NCBI GenBank assembly: GCA_009778295.1
Contig: WRKB01000203.1
Coordinates: 1 to 5,297 of the forward strand
Source: Betaproteobacteria bacterium
GTDB taxonomy: Bacteria; Desulfobacterota; Desulfovibrionia; Desulfovibrionales; Desulfovibrionaceae
DNA: 5,297 nucleotides
Direction of reading: 5' to 3'
Under the pieces are notes generated by a model. It made no database searches. It was not told the DNA's origin and was given only the letters and a program-made list of their open reading frames with translations. The translations under genes were made by a program, and so were the position numbers. Every line of letters starts with the position of its first letter. Positions within the stretch are counted from its first letter, which is position 1. Of this stretch, positions 1 through 5,297 are shown piece by piece.

Positions 1-512
1 CGCCGCACCTTGTCGTGTTCTGCAAAAACCTCCTTCGCGGCGAACATGCCGTTCAGGGCGGCAGGAAATCCGGCGTAAATAGACATCTGCATGATCACCT
101 CCACGATTTCTTCACGTGTGCAGCCGACATTCAGCGCTGCGGCAAGGTGAACTTTCAGTTGAGGAGCCGCGTTGCCGAGAGCCGTCAGCGCCGCTACCAC
201 GGCAATTTCCCGACTTTTTAGATCAAGTCCGGGCCGTGCGTAGATATCACCAAAGGGAAATTCAACAAGATAGCGGGCAAAGTCGGGCGCTATGTCCCGC
301 AGGCTGTCCACCACCGCCTCGCCACCCTTGCCATCTATCTGCCGCAGCATGGCGAGGCCGGTCGTATATCGTTCAGAATGCATGGGGCGCTCCTTATGTT
401 GGGTTATGGGTGAGACAACGCCAGTTCCGGCTGGTACTCCGCTCTCAGCCGCGGTTACTCCGCTGAGAACCAACAGAAAAACGGCGGATGTCAGGAATAT
501 GTTGATACGCAT
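1..512 (-). CDS. Carboxymuconolactone decarboxylase family protein with N-terminal signal peptide (3' end outside window)
   Basis: The visible part is 170 residues, and the C-terminus lies beyond base 1. Residues 1-22 look like a Sec signal peptide: a short basic start (MRIN), a hydrophobic core (IFLTSAVFLLVLSGV) and a likely cleavage after TAA. A 20-residue linker follows, then the CMD/AhpD-like all-helical fold from about residue 45. The family core is at about 97-160, with DLKSREIAVVAAL, the HLAAALNVGCTREEI stretch (His122, Cys131) and the YAGFPAALN motif. There is only one Cys in this stretch and no CxxC, so it resembles gamma-CMD-like proteins more than the AhpD peroxidase reductant. Many members have no proven substrate, so decarboxylation of carboxymuconolactone should not be assumed. 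The start at 512 is chosen because AAGGAG lies 5 nt upstream and the signal peptide is convincing. An internal ATG at 383 is a real alternative. It is divergent from the LysR gene, its probable regulator. The family call is firm; the export is likely. Confidence 0.88.
   Translation of the reverse strand, partial: MRINIFLTSAVFLLVLSGVTAAESGVPAGTGVVSPITQHKERPMHSERYTTGLAMLRQIDGKGGEAVVDSLRDIAPDFARYLVEFPFGDIYARPGLDLKSREIAVVAALTALGNAAPQLKVHLAAALNVGCTREEIVEVIMQMSIYAGFPAALNGMFAAKEVFAEHDKVR
381..395 (-). promoter_or_regulatory. Internal ribosome binding site and in-frame second start of the CMD gene
   Basis: Read on the minus strand, AAGGAG (395-390) is followed by six bases and then ATG (383-381), in frame with the start at 512. 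Initiation here would give a protein beginning MHSERYTTGL, without the signal peptide and almost exactly at the start of the CMD fold. The site is as good as the upstream one. Either both are used, giving exported and cytoplasmic forms, or one is the true start. The sequence alone cannot decide. Confidence 0.5.
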
Positions 513-528
513 ACCGTCTCCTTTTTCC
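513..528 (-). promoter_or_regulatory. Ribosome binding site of the CMD gene (upstream start)
   Basis: On the minus strand a purine-rich tract (GGAAAAAGGAG) occupies 528-518. Its AAGGAG core at 523-518 sits five bases before the ATG at 512-510. This is a strong Shine-Dalgarno match and supports translation of the signal-peptide form. Confidence 0.7.
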
Positions 529-587
529 AAAGCAATAGTGCTGCCGCCCAGCTTTTCATAATGCTGTTTTCGTGATACCTTTTCAGT
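513..587. promoter_or_regulatory. Divergent promoter/operator region between the CMD and lysR-type genes
   Basis: Only 75 bp separate the two divergent start codons, so both promoters and any LysR operator must overlap here. On the plus strand CATAAT at 557-562 matches five of six bases of a sigma-70 -10 box and would place a start of transcription about 20 bases before the regulator's ATG. No good -35 box stands at the right distance. I could not find a convincing T-N11-A LysR box with clear dyad symmetry. The regulatory role is inferred from the gene arrangement, which is typical of autoregulated LysR proteins that activate a divergent target. Confidence 0.55.
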
Positions 588-1508
588 ATGACAGACAAGC
601 TCCTCGCTTTCCTTGATCTCCATTTGCTCCAGTATTTCGTCGTGGTGGCAGAGGAGAACAATTTGCACCGCGCGGCGAAGCGGCTTTTCATGTCACAGCC
701 GCCCCTGAGCCGCCATATCAAGCGACTGGAAGAAATTTTGGGGCTCACCCTGTTCGTGCGGCACACCAGGGGATTGAGCCTGACTGAGGACGGGGCAAAG
801 GTTCTGGAGGTCATCCGCCCGTTTCTGAAATTGCGGGACAGGACATTTCTCCAGTTACAGGCCCTGGCAAAGCCCTTGGCGAAGGTTGTCGCCGTGGGAT
901 TCACTACCGCTTTTGAACAAGGTATTTTTACAGAAACAGAAAAGCGGCTGCGGGCCGTATACGGTGAACGGCTGCGGGTAAGCCGGACAAGCTCACCCAA
1001 ACTGGCGTATGACGTGCGCAAAGGAAAACTGGATGCCGCATTTGTGGCCTTGCCCCTGGATGCGCCGGGGATGACGGTCACACCTTTGCACTACGCTGAA
1101 CCCCTGGTCGCGGCATTGCCCACGCGCTGGCCGGAAGCCGTGAAGAAAAGCCTGCCACTGCAGACGGTCAACGGCAAACCACTGTTCTGGTTCCAACGGC
1201 AGAGCAACCCCGCTTTTTTTGATCACACCAAGAGTATCTTCGCCTATATGAACTATGCGCCTGTCTTTGTGGAGGAACCGGCGGAACACGACGTGCTGCT
1301 GGCGCGTATTGCAGCGGGCGAGGGCATGGGACTTTTGCCCGCGTCGTTTGCAGCTATTACACGGGAAGGCGTTGCTTTCGTGCCGGTCGTGAAGGCAGAA
1401 CTGTTGCAAATCAGACTTGGGATAGTAACATCTCCCGCCGAGACGGCGCTGGCGGAAAAACTTGCTCAAGAATCCGCCATAGGGCGAACCCTGCCATTTC
1501 CGAGCTAA
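588..1508 (+). CDS. LysR-type transcriptional regulator
   Basis: This is a full-length, 306-residue LysR family protein of usual length. The winged helix-turn-helix covers about residues 11-70, with DLHLLQYFVVVAEE, the recognition helix around SQPPLSRHIKRLEE (36-49) and the wing ending in RGLSLTEDG. A linker helix runs from about 71 to 95. The periplasmic-binding-protein-like effector domain fills about 98-297, with typical pieces such as GKLDAAFVALP and AGEGMGLLP. The sequence resembles the branch that includes BenM/CatM-type aromatic-compound regulators, but the inducer cannot be read from the sequence. The start at 588 is the only ATG near the conserved N-terminus. Its upstream region (CCTTTTCAGT) has no real Shine-Dalgarno site, suggesting low expression. 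It most likely controls the divergent CMD gene and itself. Confidence 0.95.
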   Translation: MTDKLLAFLDLHLLQYFVVVAEENNLHRAAKRLFMSQPPLSRHIKRLEEILGLTLFVRHTRGLSLTEDGAKVLEVIRPFLKLRDRTFLQLQALAKPLAKVVAVGFTTAFEQGIFTETEKRLRAVYGERLRVSRTSSPKLAYDVRKGKLDAAFVALPLDAPGMTVTPLHYAEPLVAALPTRWPEAVKKSLPLQTVNGKPLFWFQRQSNPAFFDHTKSIFAYMNYAPVFVEEPAEHDVLLARIAAGEGMGLLPASFAAITREGVAFVPVVKAELLQIRLGIVTSPAETALAEKLAQESAIGRTLPFPS

Positions 1509-1640
1509 CGCCTACACCCCGCCTGCTGATTCTGGAAGGCTCTGTTAGCGGAAGTCAGCAGACTGCCGGCTCCAACCCCGTTCCTGTGCCCGTTGCTCCT
1601 CCGGCGCTTTGTGGAGAAGAAGGAATTGTCAGAGAAGAAC

Positions 1641-1669
1641 TTGTAACTTTGAGCATTATAACATATACA
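1641..1669 (+). promoter_or_regulatory. Candidate sigma-70-type promoter for the permease/two-component operon
   Basis: TTGTAA at 1641-1646 and TATACA at 1664-1669 are separated by 17 bases. Each matches four of six consensus positions. The pair lies in the only AT-rich part of the intergenic region. An alternative -10, TATAAC at 1657-1662, matches better but has no partner at the correct distance; TTGTCA at 1626-1631 is 25 bases away. Transcription from here would leave a leader of roughly 70 bases. This is a plausible guess only. Confidence 0.35.
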
Positions 1670-1704
1670 TTAAGAAATACTTCCTGCTGAGGGACGTACG
1701 CCTT

Positions 1705-1717
1705 GCACGCCCCGTGC
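1705..1717 (+). repeat. Short GC-rich hairpin in the probable leader of the permease gene
   Basis: GCACG (1705-1709) and CGTGC (1713-1717) form a perfect five-base-pair stem with a CCC loop. A competing outer pairing of TACGC (1697-1701) with GCGTA (1716-1720) uses part of the same bases. No T-run follows, so it is not an intrinsic terminator. It could be a protein-binding dyad, an mRNA structure or chance; it lies 32 bases before the permease ATG. Confidence 0.4.
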
Positions 1718-1749
1718 GTATAACCTCCAACACACGAGCGAGCCATCCC

Positions 1750-2730
1750 ATGAAGCAGCGTATCACACTTGCCTTTCTGGTGCCGGGCATTCTGCTGGCC
1801 ATGATGATCGTGACGTTCATCATCTACGCTCCGGATTCCCTTGCCGGCGCGGCGGAGGCGAATGCCGCGGCCATGGCGGGGCAGTCGGCGCTGCCCTGGT
1901 GGGCATGGCCCATTATTTTATTATTTTTCTGTTTCATTTTAGGAATTATTGCCGTCATGGCCGGCGTGGGCGGCGGAGTGCTCTTCGTGCCATTGGTGAG
2001 CGGCTTTTTCCCCTTCCATCTGGACTTTGTGCGCGGCGCGGGCCTGCTGGTGGCCCTTGCCGGTGCGCTGGCCGCCGGACCGGGCCTGCTGAAGCGCAAC
2101 CTCGCCTCCTTGCGGCTTGTCATGCCGGTGGCGCTCATCGCTTCGAGCTGCGCTGTCGCGGGGGCTGTCCTCGGCCTGGCCCTGCCCGCGAATGTCGTGC
2201 AGCTTTGTCTGGGTGGCACCATCATGTTCATTGCTATCCTGCTGCTCTGTTCCAAAAACGTGGCCATGCCCCATGTGGAAAAACAGGATGCGCTCGGTTT
2301 GGCGCTCGGCATACGCGGCAGCTATCTGGAGCCCTCCACCCAGGAAGTGGTGGAATGGAAAACCCACCGCACCCTCCCGGGCCTGCTGCTCTTTATCGTC
2401 ATCGGGATCATGGCCGGCATGTTCGGCCTCGGAGCCGGCTGGGCCAACGTGCCCGTGCTTAACCTGCTCATGGGCGCGCCACTCAAGGTCGCTGTGGGAA
2501 CCAGCAAATTCCTGCTCTCCATCACCGACACTTCGGCGGCCTGGGTCTATCTGAACAAGGGCTGTGTACTGCCCATCATTGCCATTCCTTCCATCGTAGG
2601 CCTCATGGCCGGTTCCTTTGTCGGCGTCCGCCTGTTGGCCAAGGCAAAACCCAAATTTATCCGCTATATGGTGATCGGGGTGCTGCTCTTCTCGGGAGCC
2701 AAGGCATTGCAAAAAGGTCTTGGAATGTAA
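1750..2730 (+). CDS. TauE/SafE family membrane permease (probable anion or organosulfur exporter/transporter)
   Basis: This is a 326-residue polytopic inner-membrane protein with about eight or nine hydrophobic segments. The TauE/SafE signature appears twice, once in each half: AVMAGVGGGVLFVPLV at 68-83, and GIMAGMFGLGAGWANVPVL (219-237) continuing into PLKVAVGTSKF. This is the internal duplication typical of the family. The halves are joined by a hydrophilic loop at about 172-208, probably cytoplasmic. The protein is longer than the roughly 250-residue norm because of that loop and an extra N-terminal helix (7-27) followed by an Ala-rich stretch. Family members are linked to sulfite, sulfoacetate or other organic-acid efflux, but the substrate is not predictable here. 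The frame is open upstream to 1609, but the start at 1750 gives a normal hydrophobic N-terminus; its Shine-Dalgarno (GAGCGAG) is weak. It leads a probable operon with a small membrane protein and a two-component system. Bases 1912-1950 are strikingly AT-rich. Confidence 0.9.
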   Translation: MKQRITLAFLVPGILLAMMIVTFIIYAPDSLAGAAEANAAAMAGQSALPWWAWPIILLFFCFILGIIAVMAGVGGGVLFVPLVSGFFPFHLDFVRGAGLLVALAGALAAGPGLLKRNLASLRLVMPVALIASSCAVAGAVLGLALPANVVQLCLGGTIMFIAILLLCSKNVAMPHVEKQDALGLALGIRGSYLEPSTQEVVEWKTHRTLPGLLLFIVIGIMAGMFGLGAGWANVPVLNLLMGAPLKVAVGTSKFLLSITDTSAAWVYLNKGCVLPIIAIPSIVGLMAGSFVGVRLLAKAKPKFIRYMVIGVLLFSGAKALQKGLGM

Positions 2731-2748
2731 CCTGTTCCCAAAATGATC

Positions 2749-2753
2749 AGGAG
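2749..2753 (+). promoter_or_regulatory. Ribosome binding site that fixes the start of the small membrane protein
   Basis: AGGAG sits seven bases before the ATG at 2761. The earlier in-frame ATG at 2743 has no Shine-Dalgarno upstream (CCTGTTCCCAAA) and would itself overlap the ribosome landing region, so 2761 is preferred. Confidence 0.7.
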
Positions 2754-2760
2754 TTTCAAC

Positions 2761-3195
2761 ATGGCTATGCGCAATAGTATGGATATGAGTCCCGCCCCTT
2801 CCAAAGAGCAGATGGCATACGCAGATTTACTGTTCTATGGCTGCTGGGCCGGACTGCTCGTGATGTTGATCACCTACACCCTGTATGTATCCGGCATCCT
2901 GCCCCCCCATGTGCCGCTGGAACGCATGCCCGAATACTGGGGTGAAGCCGTTTCAACCTATCTGACCAAAGCGCAGGTGCCTACCGGCTGGGGGTGGACC
3001 ACCCTGCTCGACCGAGGTGACTTTGTCAACTTTGTGGGAGTGGTGCTGCTGGCCGGCCTGAGCATCTTCTGCTACCTGCGGATCATGCCAGGTCTGTTGG
3101 CGAAAAAGGATAGAATCTATTTCATTCTGGCTCTCCTCCAGGTACTGGTGCTGATGTTTGCGGCTTCGGGCATAGTGGGAGCCGGAGCGCACTAG
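2761..3195 (+). CDS. Small three-helix membrane protein, DUF1634-like, partner of the permease
   Basis: The protein has 144 residues from the ATG at 2761; a longer form from 2743 would add six residues. It has a Met-rich polar N-terminus (1-18) and three predicted membrane helices at about 21-47, 87-107 and 118-141. A roughly 40-residue polar loop (48-86) between the first two is rich in Pro, Trp and Tyr. There are no enzyme motifs or metal-ligand clusters. The size, the three helices, and the position 30 bases after a TauE/SafE gene fit the DUF1634 family, small membrane proteins often encoded beside such permeases. I assign this by architecture and context, not by a diagnostic motif. A role as accessory subunit of the permease is inference. 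The gene ends 22 bases before the histidine kinase start, so it is probably co-transcribed with it. Confidence 0.8.
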   Translation: MAMRNSMDMSPAPSKEQMAYADLLFYGCWAGLLVMLITYTLYVSGILPPHVPLERMPEYWGEAVSTYLTKAQVPTGWGWTTLLDRGDFVNFVGVVLLAGLSIFCYLRIMPGLLAKKDRIYFILALLQVLVLMFAASGIVGAGAH

Positions 3196-3217
3196 TGTCA
3201 TATCACGAGGTCAACGC

Positions 3218-4882
3218 ATGCAAGCTTCCCTCTATGCCAACCTGCGCCGTAAAATAATCGTCATCCTGGCAGCCACGGCCATTTTACCGGTACTGTTGCT
3301 TTCCACCATCAATTATCTGGAGTTCAGGAAGACCTTTGCCACCGAGTCGCACAATCCCCTGCGCGCCATGGTTTCCAAAAGCAAAAATTCCCTTGAGCTC
3401 TTCATGGCGGAACGTAGTTCCACCATCAGTCTGATTGCGTCTGCCTTTTCATACGAGGATCTGGCTGACGCCCGCACGCTCCAGCGTATTTTCTTTGTCA
3501 TGCAAAAAGAATTTTCCGGCTTTGTGGACCTGGGGCTGATCAACGAACAGGGTACGCTTGTCAATTACGTCGGACCGCACAAAGAACTCTTGGGGATAGA
3601 TTATTCCGGCCAGGAATGGTTTCACAAGGTCCGTTTCCAAAATCGCTTTGTAAGCGAGGTATTTCGCGGTTTCCGGCTTTTTCCCCATGTCATCATCGCG
3701 GTTCAACATGTCACCGAAACGGGAGACAGGTGGATTGTGCGCGCCACCATTGACACGGCGCAGTTCATGAAATCCATGACCGTCGCGACCTTCGAGTCGG
3801 ACAGCGATATCTTCCTCCTTAACAGAAAGGGAATATTGCAAAGCGATTCCCTGTTCTACGGAAAAACACTTGAACAGTTTCCCATGCCTGTGCCCGTCCA
3901 AAGCTATGAAACACGGGTCATCAATACCCACGATCACAATAACGAACCGATACTGCTCTCCTACTGTTACCTTGAAGGTTCGGACTTCGTGCTTGTCGCC
4001 ATTAAACAGGACGCCAATCCCCTCCAAAGCTGGTTTATGCTGCGCACGGACATCCTGCTTATTTTGTGCATCAGCATACTTGTCATCTATGTTGTGGCGG
4101 CTCGAACCGTCGGTACGCTCATCGCGCGCCTGGAAGCAAGCGACAGGGAACGCGAACAGGCCATGCTACAGATGGAACACAGTCAGAAGCTGTCTTCCAT
4201 AGGCCGCCTTGCCGCGGGCGTGGCGCATGAAATCAACAACCCCCTCGCCATTATCAATGAAAAGGCTGGCCTGCTCTGCGATCTTTTGGAAATGGAAAAG
4301 GAATTTCCACGCCGTGAGCATTTTGACAGCAATCTCAAGGCGATCAGCAGCGCCGTTACCCGGTGCCGCGATATCACCCACCGTATGCTCGGCTTTGCGC
4401 GGCGTATGGACGTCAAAATTGAGGAGTTGGACGTCAATGCCGTATTGAGCGAAACTTTACTCTTCCTTGAAAAGGAAGCGCAGCACAGAAGCGTCGCTAT
4501 TATTCAAGAACTCGCGGACGGACTGCCGCACATCGCCTGCGACCGCGGTCAGCTCCAGCAGGTCTTCCTCAATGTGCTCAACAATGCGCTGGCCGCTGTG
4601 GAAAACGGCGGCGAGACCCGCATCCGCAGCTCCCTGCACGGCAAGGACGCCATTGCGATCAGTATCACGGACAATGGCACCGGTATGGACGAAGAAACGA
4701 AAAAACACATTTTCGAGCCGTTTTTCACTACCAAAAAGGAACAAGGCACGGGCCTCGGCATGTCGATCATCTACGGCATCGTCAAACGGCATGGAGGAGA
4801 AATCCTGGTGGAAAGCGAAATGGGAAAGGGCACGACCGTTACCATTATCCTGCCTGTCGGGCATCTGCCTGCTGGAGCATAA
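3218..4882 (+). CDS. Membrane sensor histidine kinase with periplasmic Cache-type domain
   Basis: The protein has 554 residues. A first membrane helix (about 12-32) and a second (about 275-297) bracket a periplasmic domain of some 240 residues. This looks like a double-Cache (dCache_1) small-molecule sensor; the LGIDYSGQEWFHKV stretch (125-138) is characteristic of that fold. A short coiled-coil linker (about 300-323) leads straight to the HisKA domain, without an obvious HAMP or PAS domain. The phosphorylated His is His337 in AHEINNPL. The ATPase domain shows the N box (LNVLNNAL, about 451-458), the G1 box DNGTG (485-489), the F box FEPFF (499-503) and the G2 box GTGLGM (510-515), so the kinase looks active. 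The subtype resembles NtrB/DctB-like kinases. GAGG lies seven bases before the ATG. The response regulator begins one base after its stop codon and is its obvious partner. The ligand is unknown; carboxylates, amino acids or sulfonates are possible from the family. Confidence 0.94.
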   Translation: MQASLYANLRRKIIVILAATAILPVLLLSTINYLEFRKTFATESHNPLRAMVSKSKNSLELFMAERSSTISLIASAFSYEDLADARTLQRIFFVMQKEFSGFVDLGLINEQGTLVNYVGPHKELLGIDYSGQEWFHKVRFQNRFVSEVFRGFRLFPHVIIAVQHVTETGDRWIVRATIDTAQFMKSMTVATFESDSDIFLLNRKGILQSDSLFYGKTLEQFPMPVPVQSYETRVINTHDHNNEPILLSYCYLEGSDFVLVAIKQDANPLQSWFMLRTDILLILCISILVIYVVAARTVGTLIARLEASDREREQAMLQMEHSQKLSSIGRLAAGVAHEINNPLAIINEKAGLLCDLLEMEKEFPRREHFDSNLKAISSAVTRCRDITHRMLGFARRMDVKIEELDVNAVLSETLLFLEKEAQHRSVAIIQELADGLPHIACDRGQLQQVFLNVLNNALAAVENGGETRIRSSLHGKDAIAISITDNGTGMDEETKKHIFEPFFTTKKEQGTGLGMSIIYGIVKRHGGEILVESEMGKGTTVTIILPVGHLPAGA

Positions 4883-4883
4883 T

Positions 4884-5273
4884 ATGCAGGATGCGAACTC
4901 CCCAGCCAAGCTGCTGATGGTGGATGATGAAAAGGAATTCGCCCTCACCCTGGCTGAACGCCTGAAGTTGCGCGGCTTTGTCCCCAGCGTTGTTTTTGAC
5001 GGTGAAAGCGCTCTTGAGCATGTGCGTGAGGAGCATTTTGATCTTGTGCTGCTTGATGTTATGCTGCCGGGGATGAATGGCCTCACGGTGCTGCGCCTCA
5101 TCCAGGAAATGGCTCCCGATCTGCCGGTGGTGTTGCTGACAGGGAACAGCAGTCCCGAGGACGGTATCGAAGGTGTGAAGGCGGGGGCGCGCGCCTATAT
5201 CAACAAGCCCGTCATCCTTCAGGAACTGCTGTCACTCTTCGCGGAAATCGAAAAGGAACGCCGCCATGCATGA
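4884..5273 (+). CDS. Single-domain CheY-like response regulator
   Basis: The protein has 129 residues and consists of one receiver domain only. The acidic pocket is Asp14-Asp15, the phosphoacceptor is Asp58 (LVLLDVMLPGMNG), the switch Thr is Thr86 (LLTGNS) and the conserved Lys is Lys108 (INKP). All key residues are present. It ends about ten residues after the last receiver helix, so there is no DNA-binding, sigma-54-activating or enzymatic output domain. TGGAG stands six bases before the ATG, and only one base separates this gene from the kinase stop codon, so they are translationally linked. It must act by binding another protein or by passing phosphate onward. The following reading frame begins before this gene's stop codon, making that product a candidate partner. 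Confidence 0.95.
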   Translation: MQDANSPAKLLMVDDEKEFALTLAERLKLRGFVPSVVFDGESALEHVREEHFDLVLLDVMLPGMNGLTVLRLIQEMAPDLPVVLLTGNSSPEDGIEGVKAGARAYINKPVILQELLSLFAEIEKERRHA

Positions 5274-5297
5274 TCTGACCTTCCTATGCCGCATTCT
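5266..5297 (+). CDS. Start of a further gene in the operon (partial, function unknown)
   Basis: ATG at 5266 opens a frame reading MHDLTFLCRI and runs off the window. It overlaps the last eight bases of the response regulator gene. AAGGA at 5253-5257 stands eight bases upstream, a good Shine-Dalgarno site. Another ATG at 5270 meets a stop at once, so it is not a start. Ten residues are too few to name a family. The overlap suggests translational coupling and shared function with the two-component pair. Confidence 0.6.
   Translation, partial: MHDLTFLCRI

Larger units (their letters stand above)
1509..1749. other. 241-bp intergenic region without a recognisable gene
   Basis: No reading frame here looks like a protein; the minus-strand frame through it has no family features. 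The first 100 bases are GC-rich. They contain a 7-bp perfect inverted repeat (CTGCTGA at 1523-1529, TCAGCAG at 1555-1561) with a 25-base gap, and a shorter pair (GCCGG at 1565-1569, CCGGC at 1601-1605). Neither is followed by a T-run, so neither is a convincing rho-independent terminator for the LysR gene. The segment from about 1640 to 1685 is AT-rich and is the probable promoter zone for the downstream operon. A small hairpin follows at 1705-1717. Confidence 0.6.

Noticed and set aside
15..561. Plus-strand open frames over the first 560 bases
   Set aside because: They lie antisense to the CMD gene, whose minus-strand translation shows clear family motifs and a signal peptide.
491..1081. A 196-codon minus-strand open frame opposite the LysR gene and reaching into the CMD start
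   Set aside because: It overlaps two well-supported genes in a different frame, and its Ser/Arg/Thr-rich translation is typical of an antisense shadow.
1523..1561. Inverted repeat CTGCTGA/TCAGCAG as a terminator for the LysR gene
   Set aside because: The loop is 25 bases and no T-run follows, so it is not a convincing intrinsic terminator.
1560..1600. A possible tRNA-like T-arm on the minus strand (GGGGTTGGAGCCGG)
   Set aside because: It does not match the GGTTCGAATCC pattern and no acceptor or anticodon stems can be built around it.
1691..1708. Possible sigma-54 promoter (GGGACGT...CTTGCA) before the permease
   Set aside because: The GG and GC elements are one base too far apart and the -24 part is a poor match to TGGCAC.
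1555..1746. A 63-codon minus-strand reading frame in the intergenic region
   Set aside because: It has no recognisable domain and its composition is unconvincing. Its ATG also lies next to the permease start on the other strand, where leader signals are expected.
1609..1749. Upstream extension of the permease frame by 47 residues
   Set aside because: The added peptide is polar, basic and unlike a permease N-terminus, and it runs through the likely promoter region. The ATG at 1750 gives a normal start.
1939..2712. A 257-codon minus-strand open frame opposite the permease
   Set aside because: It is the antisense shadow of a GC-rich membrane protein gene, rich in His, Gln and Gly, with no domain and no ribosome binding site evidence.

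Overview
The window looks like a chromosomal stretch from a GC-rich Gram-negative bacterium, most plausibly a Desulfovibrio-like sulfate or sulfite reducer. That assignment is inference. It rests on the protein style, the Shine-Dalgarno sites, a signal peptide and a TauE/SafE-type permease beside a Cache-domain histidine kinase. No rRNA or other marker gene is present. I see no tRNA, CRISPR array, insertion sequence or phage gene.

Left part (1-1508). A carboxymuconolactone decarboxylase (CMD) family gene runs leftward off the window edge. It is divergent from a complete LysR-type regulator gene, and the two start codons are separated by 75 bp. This is the usual arrangement of a LysR regulator and its target. 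The CMD reading frame begins with a clear signal peptide, and a second ATG with its own strong ribosome binding site lies inside the frame just before the CMD fold.

Middle gap (1509-1749). This 241-bp stretch has no convincing gene. It holds two weak inverted repeats, an AT-rich segment that is the best promoter candidate for the genes to the right, and a small GC-rich hairpin.

Right part (1750-5297). Five co-directional genes are tightly packed and probably form one operon: a TauE/SafE-family permease, a small three-helix membrane protein (DUF1634-like), a membrane histidine kinase with a periplasmic Cache-type sensor, a single-domain CheY-like response regulator, and the first 32 bases of a further gene that overlaps the regulator. 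The simplest model is a two-component system that senses a small extracellular ligand, perhaps the anion or organosulfur compound moved by the permease. The regulator has no DNA-binding or enzymatic output domain, so the signal must go to another protein, possibly the product of the overlapping downstream gene.

Most of the window is recognisable family content. The features most worth a second look are the exported CMD protein with two possible starts, the permease, small membrane protein and output-less two-component module, and a short AT-rich, TTA-codon-containing patch inside the permease gene.
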